Positions 24,038 through 30,422 of a stretch of 32,906 nucleotides of DNA are shown piece by piece; within the stretch, counting starts at the first letter, position 1; each line of letters starts with the position of its first letter. The DNA lies in NCBI GenBank assembly GCA_910589105.1, contig CAJUST010000027.1, positions 1 through 32,906 of the forward strand, given 5' to 3'. The notes beneath the pieces were generated by a model, which was not told where the DNA came from, ran no database searches, and saw only the letters and a program-made list of their open reading frames with translations. The position numbers and the translations under genes are program-made. Origin of the DNA: an uncultured Lachnospiraceae bacterium (GTDB taxonomy: Bacteria > Bacillota > Clostridia > Lachnospirales > Lachnospiraceae).

Positions 24038-24367
24038 TTAATTAAAATCTACCAGCTTTTTTACAGCAGACAGCATTTCCGGATGTTGTCTGATATGTAA
24101 AATCAAGTCTTCTTCAAAATGTGTGATCCGAAGCGGCGGTTCGTCGTTATATCCAAAACTTCCAAGTATATTTTTGATATTATAAATTTCACAAAGAAGC
24201 AATAAAGTGTCTGCATTCGGCTGCGACTGGGCATTTTCCCAACCATAGATTGTTTTTGCGGAAACGGAGATGTTTTTCTCCTTTAATTTGCCTACAACTT
24301 CTTTTACGGAAAGCGCATTTTGCTTTCTGGCCTCTTTGAGTGTCTTTGCAATCATTTTATTTTTCAT
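24038..24367 (-). CDS. XRE-family helix-turn-helix regulator
   Basis: This 109-residue protein has a Cro/CI-type domain (residues about 5-70): LKEARKQNALSVKEVVGKL, then SAKTIYGWENAQSQPNADTL, a typical recognition-helix and turn pattern. The 35-residue C-terminal tail has no recognised fold. The RBS GGAGG stands 6 bases before the ATG. It is divergent from a small HTH-like gene at 24532, with back-to-back promoters between them, so it may control both. Targets are unknown. Confidence 0.85.
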   Translation of the reverse strand: MKNKMIAKTLKEARKQNALSVKEVVGKLKEKNISVSAKTIYGWENAQSQPNADTLLLLCEIYNIKNILGSFGYNDEPPLRITHFEEDLILHIRQHPEMLSAVKKLVDFN

Positions 24368-24402
24368 AAGAACCTCCGATGGTAAAAAACTATTCTGATA
24401 AC

Positions 24403-24434
24403 ATTATATTATAGCAGTATCCAAACTCCGTCAA
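24403..24434 (-). promoter_or_regulatory. Promoter of the XRE gene
   Basis: On the minus strand, TTGACG (24429-24434) is followed by the overlapping -10 run TATAATATAAT (24403-24413). TAATAT within it gives a 17-bp spacer. Confidence 0.65.
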
Positions 24435-24463
24435 ATAATTCTTAGTTTTTCATAAAACGAAGG

Positions 24464-24492
24464 TTGAAAATCTGTTAATAAAAGAATATAAT
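24464..24492 (+). promoter_or_regulatory. Promoter of the small HTH-like gene
   Basis: TTGAAA (24464-24469), a 17-bp spacer, then a perfect TATAAT (24487-24492). It starts 30 bp from the divergent XRE promoter. Confidence 0.8.
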
Positions 24493-24531
24493 GGTAATAA
24501 ATCTCAGATAATAAGAAAAGGAAGGTTTTTT

Positions 24532-24738
24532 ATGCAGAGTAGAAATGTAATGGAATGGATTGCGAATTATATTAAAGATCAGGGATATTCGGTAAAGGAA
24601 CTTTCTTTTATGCTTCAGTTGCCGGAAAAGAAGCTTACAGGCGAAATGGATGAAGAATTAAGCGCAGAGGAATTTTTAGATCTGTGCAGCTATCTGAATA
24701 TTAAACCGGAACGGATACGGGAGGAAATCAAATCTTAA
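24532..24738 (+). CDS. Small HTH-like protein of unknown function
   Basis: This 68-residue acidic protein is mostly helical. GYSVKELSFMLQLPEKKLTGEMDEELSAEEF followed by LCSYLNIKPERI (split here as GYSVKELSFMLQ and LPEKKLTGEM) looks like a shortened Cro/CI helix bundle. It may bind DNA or pair with a partner regulator. AAAGGAAGG lies 6 bases before the ATG, and it has its own strong promoter. The divergent XRE gene is the only contextual clue. Confidence 0.7.
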   Translation: MQSRNVMEWIANYIKDQGYSVKELSFMLQLPEKKLTGEMDEELSAEEFLDLCSYLNIKPERIREEIKS

Positions 24739-24785
24739 TTTAAGGCATTTTTGCATCCGATTCTGTGAAAAGTAAATGATTTTCA

Positions 24786-24814
24786 TTGAATTTTAGAGCC
24801 GTCTGTGATATACT
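24786..24814 (+). promoter_or_regulatory. Promoter of the 45-residue membrane protein gene
   Basis: TTGAAT (24786-24791), a 17-bp spacer ending TGTGA, then TATACT (24809-24814). The TTG that could open a longer reading frame is part of this -35, which rules out that start. Confidence 0.7.
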
Positions 24815-24854
24815 GCCATCAGAAACAAATCTTATTTGGAAAGAAGATGAAACT

Positions 24855-24992
24855 ATGACAGAAGGCGGGTTATTTATATTTTTAGTGATTCTTGTTTTAT
24901 TTGTGATTACAGTTGCAGTAGTTACTGTCGTGTCGGCAGTTACCAGCGCTGTAGCCGCAATCGCGCAGAAAGATTTAGAGGAAGACGAGTAA
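24855..24992 (+). CDS. Small single-pass membrane protein, 45 residues
   Basis: The peptide starts MTEGGLFIFLVILVLFVITV, continues as one long hydrophobic segment (about residues 5-35) and ends QKDLEEDE. The acidic tail and lack of positive charges before the segment are notable. An open frame runs back to a TTG at 24786, but that codon is the -35 of the promoter. The ATG at 24855 has an AAGAAG site about 7 bases upstream. No family recognised. Confidence 0.6.
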   Translation: MTEGGLFIFLVILVLFVITVAVVTVVSAVTSAVAAIAQKDLEEDE

Positions 24993-25047
24993 GTTTTGCG
25001 TAACAGCCATTTTTTAAAATTTATAAAGAATAAAAGTAAGTTCAGGC

Positions 25048-25716
25048 TTAACAGCCGTTTCTCAAAAAAAACTTATCCAATACGGGATAGAGTTTTGAAC
25101 TATGTACGATATAGCTGGAATGGGTTTCGCCGGACAGTATTTTTAAGGAAGCGTGTGGAATGGAAGCGGCGATCCGTTTCGTTTCCCGTTTTTTTATCAT
25201 ATCCTTTGAGCCGGCAAGGACGAGGGTCGGCGCCGTGATTTTTGAAAGATCAGATTTCGTAATATGCGGTTCTTTGAGCATAAGGCGGGTGAGCGGGTCT
25301 TTCTTTTTCAGATTAAGGAAGCGGATAGCAAGTTTTGGCAGAGCTTTCATTCCGGATGGAGTTAGGTTTGCTCCGCCAACGGCAAGCGCAGAAAACATGG
25401 CAGGATAGCGGGAAGCGGCGATTAGACCGATGATTCCGCCGTCACTGAAGCCGAAAAAGGCAGGCAGGTTTAAATCGAGCGCATGTACGAACGCAGCGAT
25501 GTCTTCTGCCATATCGGCATAATGAAATTCTTCCGTTGATGCGCTTAAACCGTGTCCCCTGCTGTCTATGGCGTATACGGTGTGTTTTTTGGAAAGTTTG
25601 GGAATGAGAGCGTCGAAGATTTTATGGGATTCGTGGTTTCCATGCGCTAAAATTACAGGAGATCCTTCTCCGGTTTTTTCATAATAAATGACTTGTCCGT
25701 TTAATTGAATGTACAT
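25048..25716 (-). CDS. Alpha/beta hydrolase
   Basis: This 222-residue cytosolic hydrolase has the oxyanion stretch LAHGNHES, the nucleophile elbow GFSDGG (Ser91), a probable acid Asp172 in AGSKDM and His199 in GETHSS. It is short for the family, with a small cap region, and resembles esterase or peptidase-like members without a clear substrate. The RBS AGAGGGG is somewhat far from the ATG (about 14 bases). The gene is divergent from the membrane protein gene at 25811. Confidence 0.85.
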   Translation of the reverse strand: MYIQLNGQVIYYEKTGEGSPVILAHGNHESHKIFDALIPKLSKKHTVYAIDSRGHGLSASTEEFHYADMAEDIAAFVHALDLNLPAFFGFSDGGIIGLIAASRYPAMFSALAVGGANLTPSGMKALPKLAIRFLNLKKKDPLTRLMLKEPHITKSDLSKITAPTLVLAGSKDMIKKRETKRIAASIPHASLKILSGETHSSYIVHSSKLYPVLDKFFLRNGC

Positions 25717-25752
25717 ATCTGTGTTTGTTCCCCTCTTATTATTATTTTTATC

Positions 25753-25758
25753 AGTATA
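25753..25758 (-). promoter_or_regulatory. Extended -10 promoter of the hydrolase gene
   Basis: On the minus strand the sequence reads TGTTATACT, an extended -10 (TGn plus TATACT). No good -35 is seen at the proper distance. Confidence 0.45.
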
Positions 25759-25810
25759 ACATATCCTGTTTCAATCTTGAAGTAAAATTTCAGTTCCGTG
25801 GAGTGATGGC

Positions 25811-26236
25811 ATGGGCAAAAAAGATCCGGAAGTTTGGGAAATTATAATAGAAGCAATTACAGCGGTTGCAGTCTGTGTTTTTTTCGGATTGCAGATTTAT
25901 TATGCGTATATATATGAAAGCGGCATTCTGACTATGTTTTATCATTTGGCGCCGGTGGTTCTTCTTTATGTGGGCATGACGGTTTTACAGATTTATCCGG
26001 AATTGCTGAATGGAAGTTCAGAAGTTCTTCAGGAAGCAGTTCGTATGTATGCAGTCCGTATGGTAAGAAACAGTAAGCTGCTTTTGATTGTGGGCGTATT
26101 GGCGCCTTCGGTTGCGGACGCCATCAGTGTAGAAATGAATGCGGCGTACAGCCTTTTCATTATGGTTGGCGTGATTGGGACAATCGGTTACTATATATTC
26201 CGGATTTACAGATATAATTCCAGTTCTAAAAAGTAA
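25811..26236 (+). CDS. Four-segment integral membrane protein of unknown function
   Basis: This 141-residue protein has hydrophobic segments at about 10-32, 38-60, 88-106 and 112-131, separated by a charged loop (about 62-87) and ending in a basic tail. I do not recognise the family. GGAG lies 7 bases before the ATG. It stands alone, ending at the bidirectional hairpin at 26263. Confidence 0.75.
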   Translation: MGKKDPEVWEIIIEAITAVAVCVFFGLQIYYAYIYESGILTMFYHLAPVVLLYVGMTVLQIYPELLNGSSEVLQEAVRMYAVRMVRNSKLLLIVGVLAPSVADAISVEMNAAYSLFIMVGVIGTIGYYIFRIYRYNSSSKK

Positions 26237-26262
26237 CGGAACAGATTGGGCGTTCTGGCAAA

Positions 26263-26302
26263 AAAAACCGATTGAAAAACGTTTGCCTTTCAATCGGTTT
26301 TT
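26263..26302. terminator. Bidirectional terminator
   Basis: Perfect arms AAAAACCGATTGAAA and TTTCAATCGGTTTTT surround a 9-base loop. A and T runs are part of the stem, so both strands can terminate. It separates the convergent membrane protein and cold shock genes. Confidence 0.9.
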
Positions 26303-26396
26303 CTATGGATTTTCAATTAATCATTTCCTGTTCCACTATCTTAATCATCACTGTATATTATGAAAAAGGTACGTTGAAAAGTAGGTGATTAAGTTG

Positions 26397-26426
26397 GTAG
26401 TAAATTAATTCAGACTAATTTACTAC
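26397..26426 (-). terminator. Hairpin at the 3' end of the cold shock gene
   Basis: GTAGTAAATTA and TAATTTACTAC form a perfect 11-bp stem around an 8-base loop spanning the stop codon. There is no T run, so it may be a 3' stabiliser rather than a terminator. The stronger hairpin at 26263 lies beyond. Confidence 0.4.
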
Positions 26427-26618
26427 AGTTACGTTGGTTGCCTGTGGTCCCTTTGCCCCATCCACGATCTCAAACTCAACGGTAGCGCCTTCATCTAAAG
26501 ATTTAAAGCCCTCCATGCTGAGCCCTGAGTAATGAACGAATACATCGTTACCGGATTCATCGGAGATGAAACCATATCCCTTTTGATTGTTGAACCATTT
26601 TACTGTACCTTTGTTCAT
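26415..26618 (-). CDS. Cold shock protein, CspA family
   Basis: This 67-residue single-stranded nucleic acid chaperone begins MNKGTVKWFNNQKGYGFI (RNP1 KGYGFI) and has DVFVHYSGL (RNP2 VFVHY), the two RNA-binding motifs of the five-stranded beta barrel. Length fits. A GTG one codon earlier is open, but the ATG at 26616-26618 has GGAGG at 7 bases and is preferred. The leader is only about 40 nt, unlike the long thermosensing leader of E. coli cspA. Confidence 0.95.
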   Translation of the reverse strand: MNKGTVKWFNNQKGYGFISDESGNDVFVHYSGLSMEGFKSLDEGATVEFEIVDGAKGPQATNVTVVN

Positions 26619-26664
26619 CACAGTACCTCCAAAAAATAATATATGCTATCGTATGCATAATTTA

Positions 26665-26693
26665 ACTATAACATATTTGGTAGGAAAAGTAAA
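26665..26693 (-). promoter_or_regulatory. Promoter of the cold shock gene
   Basis: On the minus strand: TTTACT (26688-26693), a 17-bp spacer ending TGT, then TATAGT (26665-26670), an extended -10. Confidence 0.7.
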
Positions 26694-26702
26694 GCGGAAC
26701 CA

Positions 26703-27206
26703 TTAAAGTTCTTCGAAAGATATTGCATATTTATTCAGGAATTTTTTGGCCATCGCATCCCATTCGTGTTCTAAAGTGCGATCTTCCGTAAAGACGGCAT
26801 AGGAAATGCCGGTGGTTAAGGTAAGTTCTCCGTTATGAAATGCTAAATTAATAAAAATTCCGCTAATGTCACGGACGGTCAGGCGGCTTGCGGAACGGGC
26901 AAGGGTGTTTGCCATATTTTCCGGCGAGAGCATTAGGATAAATTTAAACGAGACGGGAGTATGCCTTCCACGGATTAGCTGGTAGCAGGCAGGGCGGAGT
27001 TTGGAATAGGGGAGAACAGAGATTCCGTTTAGTCCGGTTTCTTCGATTTCTTCTGTGGAGTAATAGGAAGCGTTGATATGGCCGTCAATATGAAAGGTTG
27101 CATCTTTGGCGATGGAAGCTTCTGCCAGAAGAAAGTTGTCGAATAGTTCACTGCACAGCAGTTGATTCATAAAAGTTTTTATATCGGTCAGTTTTAATGC
27201 TATCAA
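26703..27206 (-). CDS. DUF5721-like protein
   Basis: This 167-residue soluble protein has the pattern I remember for DUF5721, a family common in Lachnospiraceae: LTDIKTFMNQLL, FLLAEASI, TFHIDGHIN and later HEWDAMAKKFLNKY. Function is unknown. The frame opens with GTG at 27212, which is too close to the GAGGTG site. The TTG two codons later has that site about 6 bases upstream and gives the family-like MIALKLTDIK, so I choose it. It lies 84 bases upstream of the cold shock gene start on the same strand. Confidence 0.75.
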   Translation of the reverse strand: MIALKLTDIKTFMNQLLCSELFDNFLLAEASIAKDATFHIDGHINASYYSTEEIEETGLNGISVLPYSKLRPACYQLIRGRHTPVSFKFILMLSPENMANTLARSASRLTVRDISGIFINLAFHNGELTLTTGISYAVFTEDRTLEHEWDAMAKKFLNKYAISFEEL

Positions 27207-27314
27207 AGTCACACCTCATTTAAAAAGATACATCTATTTTAACATAAGTCCTAGGAAAAATCCAAAGAATGTAGTAAAATAATACTTATTTAATTTTTTA
27301 ACGGGGGCATAAAA

Positions 27315-28592
27315 ATGAAACTACATAAGGCGGCTTTGGCAGGCGCGGCTATTTTGTTGATGAGTTTTCAGGCAGGCTGCGCGCTGACAGAGCAGTATGA
27401 AGTTTTAAAAACGGAATTTTTAGGCAAAGCAGAAGATGCAAAACCAAAACCAAAGCCAAAAGCAAAGCAAAAACAGAAACAGGCCCGTGAAAACGGGCTT
27501 TCTCCGGAAACGGAACAGGAAGCGTTGGAAACGGAAGAACCGTCTAGTGTCCAGCAGGACGGCGAGGAACAAAAGCCGTTGGGGGATCAGGAGATACATG
27601 CGGAGGATTACGCGTTTTTAACTTTGACGCAAGAAGAACAGACGGTTTATCAGGAAGTGTTAAAAACAGCGCTTGAGCATACGGAAAATACAGAAGTTTC
27701 TACATTAGATACGGAAGTGTTAGAACGGGCGTATCGGGCGGTATGCGCGGATTATGGCGGATTGTTTTGGATGTCGGGCTATGTGTATACCCAGTATACC
27801 AGAGGCGGGGAATTAACGGGAATGGAGTTTACGCCGAAATATATTATGGATTATGAGGAGCGCCAGAGGTTCCAACAGCAGATTGACGGTTCGGTGGAAG
27901 AACTCCTTGCAGGAATTTCCATTACGGATACAGACTATGAAAAGGCGAAGTATGTCTTTGAAATATTGGCGCAGAATGTTGACTATGATTCTTCGGTGGA
28001 GCATAACCAGAATATTATCAGCGCATTTTTGAACCGCGCAACAGTGTGTCAGGGATATGCAAGCGCCGCGCAATATCTTTTAAAACAGCTTGGCATCCAA
28101 AGTGTGATTGTGACGGGAAGGGCGAATGGGGAGTCCCATGCGTGGAATTTAATCTGTTTAGACGGGGCGTATTATTATATGGATACGACATGGGGCAATT
28201 CCAGATATCTGGATCATTCCAGCCAGTCAGGCAAACATGTCAATTACAGCTATATGGCAATGACAACAGAAGAAATAGAGCGGACGCATACATTTGATAA
28301 TAGCTTTCCCCTGCCAGTGTGCAGCAGTATGGCGTGCAACTATTTTGTCAGGGAGAACCGTTATTTTACGGATTGGAACCCACAGGCGGTCGGAACGCTT
28401 TTGGCAGAGGTCTGGAATGGGGGCGGTGAGGAGCTTGCGGTAAAATTTTCGTCACAGGACATTTATCGTATGGCAATGGACTATTTTATTACGGAACAGC
28501 ATATTTCCGACTATTGTGAAAATATTTCTTCTATATATTATTTAGAAGATGAAGAACGCTATGTTCTGACGTTTCATTTTTCCAGTTCCTAA
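27315..28592 (+). CDS. Transglutaminase-like lipoprotein
   Basis: This 425-residue surface lipoprotein has a lipobox ending QAGC (lipidated Cys22), then a Lys/Pro-rich linker (about 43-55) and a Glu/Gln-rich stretch. The transglutaminase-like domain (about 205-310) has Cys245 (TVCQGYASA), His275 (ESHAWN) and Asp290 (YMDTTWGN), an intact triad. It probably acts on envelope peptides or peptidoglycan as a cysteine peptidase or crosslinker. A second protein of this fold is at 17833, but the rest of the two differs. The last 19 codons are repeated just after the stop. It lies upstream of the SCIFF gene, which has its own promoter, so a link between the two is not assured. Confidence 0.85.
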   Translation: MKLHKAALAGAAILLMSFQAGCALTEQYEVLKTEFLGKAEDAKPKPKPKAKQKQKQARENGLSPETEQEALETEEPSSVQQDGEEQKPLGDQEIHAEDYAFLTLTQEEQTVYQEVLKTALEHTENTEVSTLDTEVLERAYRAVCADYGGLFWMSGYVYTQYTRGGELTGMEFTPKYIMDYEERQRFQQQIDGSVEELLAGISITDTDYEKAKYVFEILAQNVDYDSSVEHNQNIISAFLNRATVCQGYASAAQYLLKQLGIQSVIVTGRANGESHAWNLICLDGAYYYMDTTWGNSRYLDHSSQSGKHVNYSYMAMTTEEIERTHTFDNSFPLPVCSSMACNYFVRENRYFTDWNPQAVGTLLAEVWNGGGEELAVKFSSQDIYRMAMDYFITEQHISDYCENISSIYYLEDEERYVLTFHFSSS

Positions 28593-28648
28593 TATAATTT
28601 AGAAGATGAAGAACGTTATGCGCTGACATTTCGTTTTTCAGTTCCTGA
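28535..28648 (+). repeat. 57-bp tandem duplication across the lipoprotein stop codon
   Basis: Bases from TTTAGAAGATGAAGAACG at 28541 recur at 28598, a period of 57 bases. Copy 1 encodes YYLEDEERYVLTFHFSSS and stop. Copy 2, still in frame beyond the TAA, reads NLEDEERYALTFRFSVPERY and stops at 28662-28664. Copy 1 has one extra C (TTTTTCCAG against TTTTTCAG), which changes frame and yields its stop. Several substitutions show the duplication is not new. Confidence 0.85.
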
Positions 28649-28726
28649 AAGATATCAGTCATGACAGAAATTTAGAATGATCCGTTGTATGCAGAAGCGA
28701 TTTCTGCCGATAGTTTGAAAAAAAGC

Positions 28727-28755
28727 TTTTCATATTGGGAGATTTGTGGTATAAT
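28727..28755 (+). promoter_or_regulatory. Promoter of scfA
   Basis: TTTTCA (28727-28732), a 17-bp spacer ending TGG, then a perfect TATAAT (28750-28755). Transcription would start near 28762, so the long frame that opens at 28685 is not translated as a whole. Confidence 0.65.
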
Positions 28756-28816
28756 GTCTTTCGAATATGAGCCGGATTTATTAGTTTTGACGGCAGAGAG
28801 AAAAGGAGATTTTATT

Positions 28817-28960
28817 ATGAAACATGTAAAAACATTAAATACAAAGAGATTACAGAATACGTTGAAGAAGGGCGGATGCGGAGAGTGCCAGACTTCTTGC
28901 CAGTCAGCATGCAAGACTTCCTGCACGGTTGGCAACCAGTCTTGTGAGAATGGAAAGTAG
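28817..28960 (+). CDS. scfA: SCIFF RiPP precursor (six cysteines in forty-five residues)
   Basis: This 47-residue precursor has leader MKHVKTLNTKRLQNTLKKGG and a core with six cysteines at 21, 24, 28, 32, 36 and 43 in the near-invariant CGEC/QTSC/QSAC/KTSC/TVGNQSC pattern. SCIFF peptides are modified by a radical-SAM maturase to a thioether-linked ranthipeptide. In the C. thermocellum homologue the link joins Cys32 and Thr37 (from memory), and both are present here at the same numbers. AAAAGGAG lies 8 bases before the ATG. A frame of 44 codons upstream is open but overlaps the promoter. Role is still debated, with quorum or signalling functions proposed. Confidence 0.97.
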   Translation: MKHVKTLNTKRLQNTLKKGGCGECQTSCQSACKTSCTVGNQSCENGK

Positions 28961-28982
28961 ATTTTATTTGGATTACATAATG

Positions 28983-29005
28983 GGCCGCGCGCGCAGCGTG
29001 CGGTC
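28983..29005 (+). promoter_or_regulatory. GC-rich hairpin between scfA and scfB
   Basis: CCGCGCGC (28985-28992) pairs with GCGTGCGG (28996-29003) around a GCA loop, extended by two outer pairs. A weak T-rich stretch, ATTTGTTGTT, follows. It probably attenuates readthrough or protects the scfA mRNA, giving more peptide than enzyme. Confidence 0.55.
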
Positions 29006-29044
29006 ATTTGTTGTTATGTGTATAGGAAGTGAGGGCATATTGTA

Positions 29045-30406
29045 GTGGTTCATCAGTATAAAAACAACGGCTATAATATTGTGTTGGACGTGAACAGCGG
29101 AGCTGTGCATGTGGTGGACGATGCGGCGTATGATGTGATTTCTTTGTGGGAAACGCATACAGAGGCTGAAATTATGCAGCGGTTAAAACCGGCATATGGA
29201 GAAGTTTCGGTTCGGGAAGCAATGGAGGAGACGGCATTTTTAATAAAAGATGGAACTCTTTTTACGGAAGATGATTACGAGGATTATATTCTTGATGTGA
29301 CGAAGCGTAAAACGGTCGTGAAGGCTCTTTGCCTGCATATTTCGCATGACTGCAATTTAAAATGCAGGTACTGTTTTGCAGAGGAAGGGGAATATCATGG
29401 AAAACGGGCGCTTATGCCGTTTGAGACCGGAAAGGCGGCGCTTGATTTTCTGATTGCAAATTCCGGCGGCAGGAGAAATCTGGAAGTGGATTTTTTTGGC
29501 GGCGAGCCGACGTTAAATTTTCAGGTTGTGAAAGATTTAGTTGCTTATGGAAGGGCCAAGGAAAAAATTTATGACAAGAAGTTCCGCTTTACTCTGACGA
29601 CGAATGGCGTTCTTTTAAACGATGAGATTATGGAATTTGCCAATCGGGAAATGTCAAATGTGGTTTTGAGCATAGATGGGCGGCAGGAAGTAAATGATAA
29701 AATGAGGCCGTTTCCAGATGGGAGCGGCAGTTATTCGCTGATTGCCCCGAAGTTTCAAAAGTTTGCAGACAGCCGTGGGCAGACAGGCTATTATGTGAGG
29801 GGCACGTTTACGCATGAGAATCTGGATTTTTCAAAGGATGCGCTTCATCTTGCGGATATGGGCTTTCAGCAAATATCGGTAGAGCCTGTGGTGGCTCCTC
29901 AGACAGATTGTTTTGCAATTAGGGAGGAAGATTTGCCGCAGTTGTTTGATGAGTATGACAGGCTGGCGGCAGAAATGGTGGAACGCAGGAAACAGGGGAA
30001 AGGATTTTGCTTTTTTCATTTTATGATTGATTTGGAAGGCGGGCCTTGCGTGGCGAAAAGGCTTTCCGGATGCGGTTCAGGAACGGAATATCTTGCGGTT
30101 ACGCCGTGGGGGGATTTATATCCCTGCCATCAATTTGTGGGAAATGAAGCTTTTTTAATGGGAACTGTCTGGGAGGGCGTGACGGATACGGCGCTTCGGG
30201 ATACATTTAAAAGCTGTAACGTGTATTCGAAAGACAAATGCCGGACATGCTTTGCTAAATTTTATTGCAGCGGCGGCTGTGCGGCAAATTCCTACCATTT
30301 TCATGGAGATATTCATCATACGTATGAGATTGGCTGTGAATTACAGAAAAAACGGATCGAATGCGCGATTATGATAAAAGCGGCGGAAGCATTTGAAAAA
30401 GAGTAA
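29045..30406 (+). CDS. scfB: SCIFF radical-SAM maturase (SPASM)
   Basis: This 453-residue enzyme installs thioether links in SCIFF by radical chemistry. Residues 1-85 look like a PqqD-like RiPP recognition element that holds the leader. The radical-SAM core begins near 95 with the 4Fe-4S motif CNLKCRYC (Cys103, 107, 110) and the FFGGEPTLNF motif. The C-terminal SPASM part carries many cysteines (GCGSGTEYLAVTPWGDLYPC, then CNVY, CRTC and YCSGGC) for auxiliary clusters. The start is GTG with GAGGG 9 bases upstream. The gene follows scfA by 84 bases and precedes secDF by 16. Confidence 0.95.
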   Translation: MVHQYKNNGYNIVLDVNSGAVHVVDDAAYDVISLWETHTEAEIMQRLKPAYGEVSVREAMEETAFLIKDGTLFTEDDYEDYILDVTKRKTVVKALCLHISHDCNLKCRYCFAEEGEYHGKRALMPFETGKAALDFLIANSGGRRNLEVDFFGGEPTLNFQVVKDLVAYGRAKEKIYDKKFRFTLTTNGVLLNDEIMEFANREMSNVVLSIDGRQEVNDKMRPFPDGSGSYSLIAPKFQKFADSRGQTGYYVRGTFTHENLDFSKDALHLADMGFQQISVEPVVAPQTDCFAIREEDLPQLFDEYDRLAAEMVERRKQGKGFCFFHFMIDLEGGPCVAKRLSGCGSGTEYLAVTPWGDLYPCHQFVGNEAFLMGTVWEGVTDTALRDTFKSCNVYSKDKCRTCFAKFYCSGGCAANSYHFHGDIHHTYEIGCELQKKRIECAIMIKAAEAFEKE

Positions 30407-30422
30407 GAAAGGAAGAAAAACG

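Noticed and set aside
24996..25238. An 80-codon plus-strand frame over the hydrolase 3' end.
   Set aside because: It overlaps the well-supported minus-strand alpha/beta hydrolase and its residues are rich in Arg and Ser as expected of a shadow.
28685..28816. N-terminal extension that would make SCIFF 91 residues.
   Set aside because: It overlaps the scfA promoter, and the AAAAGGAG site and family length point to the ATG at 28817.
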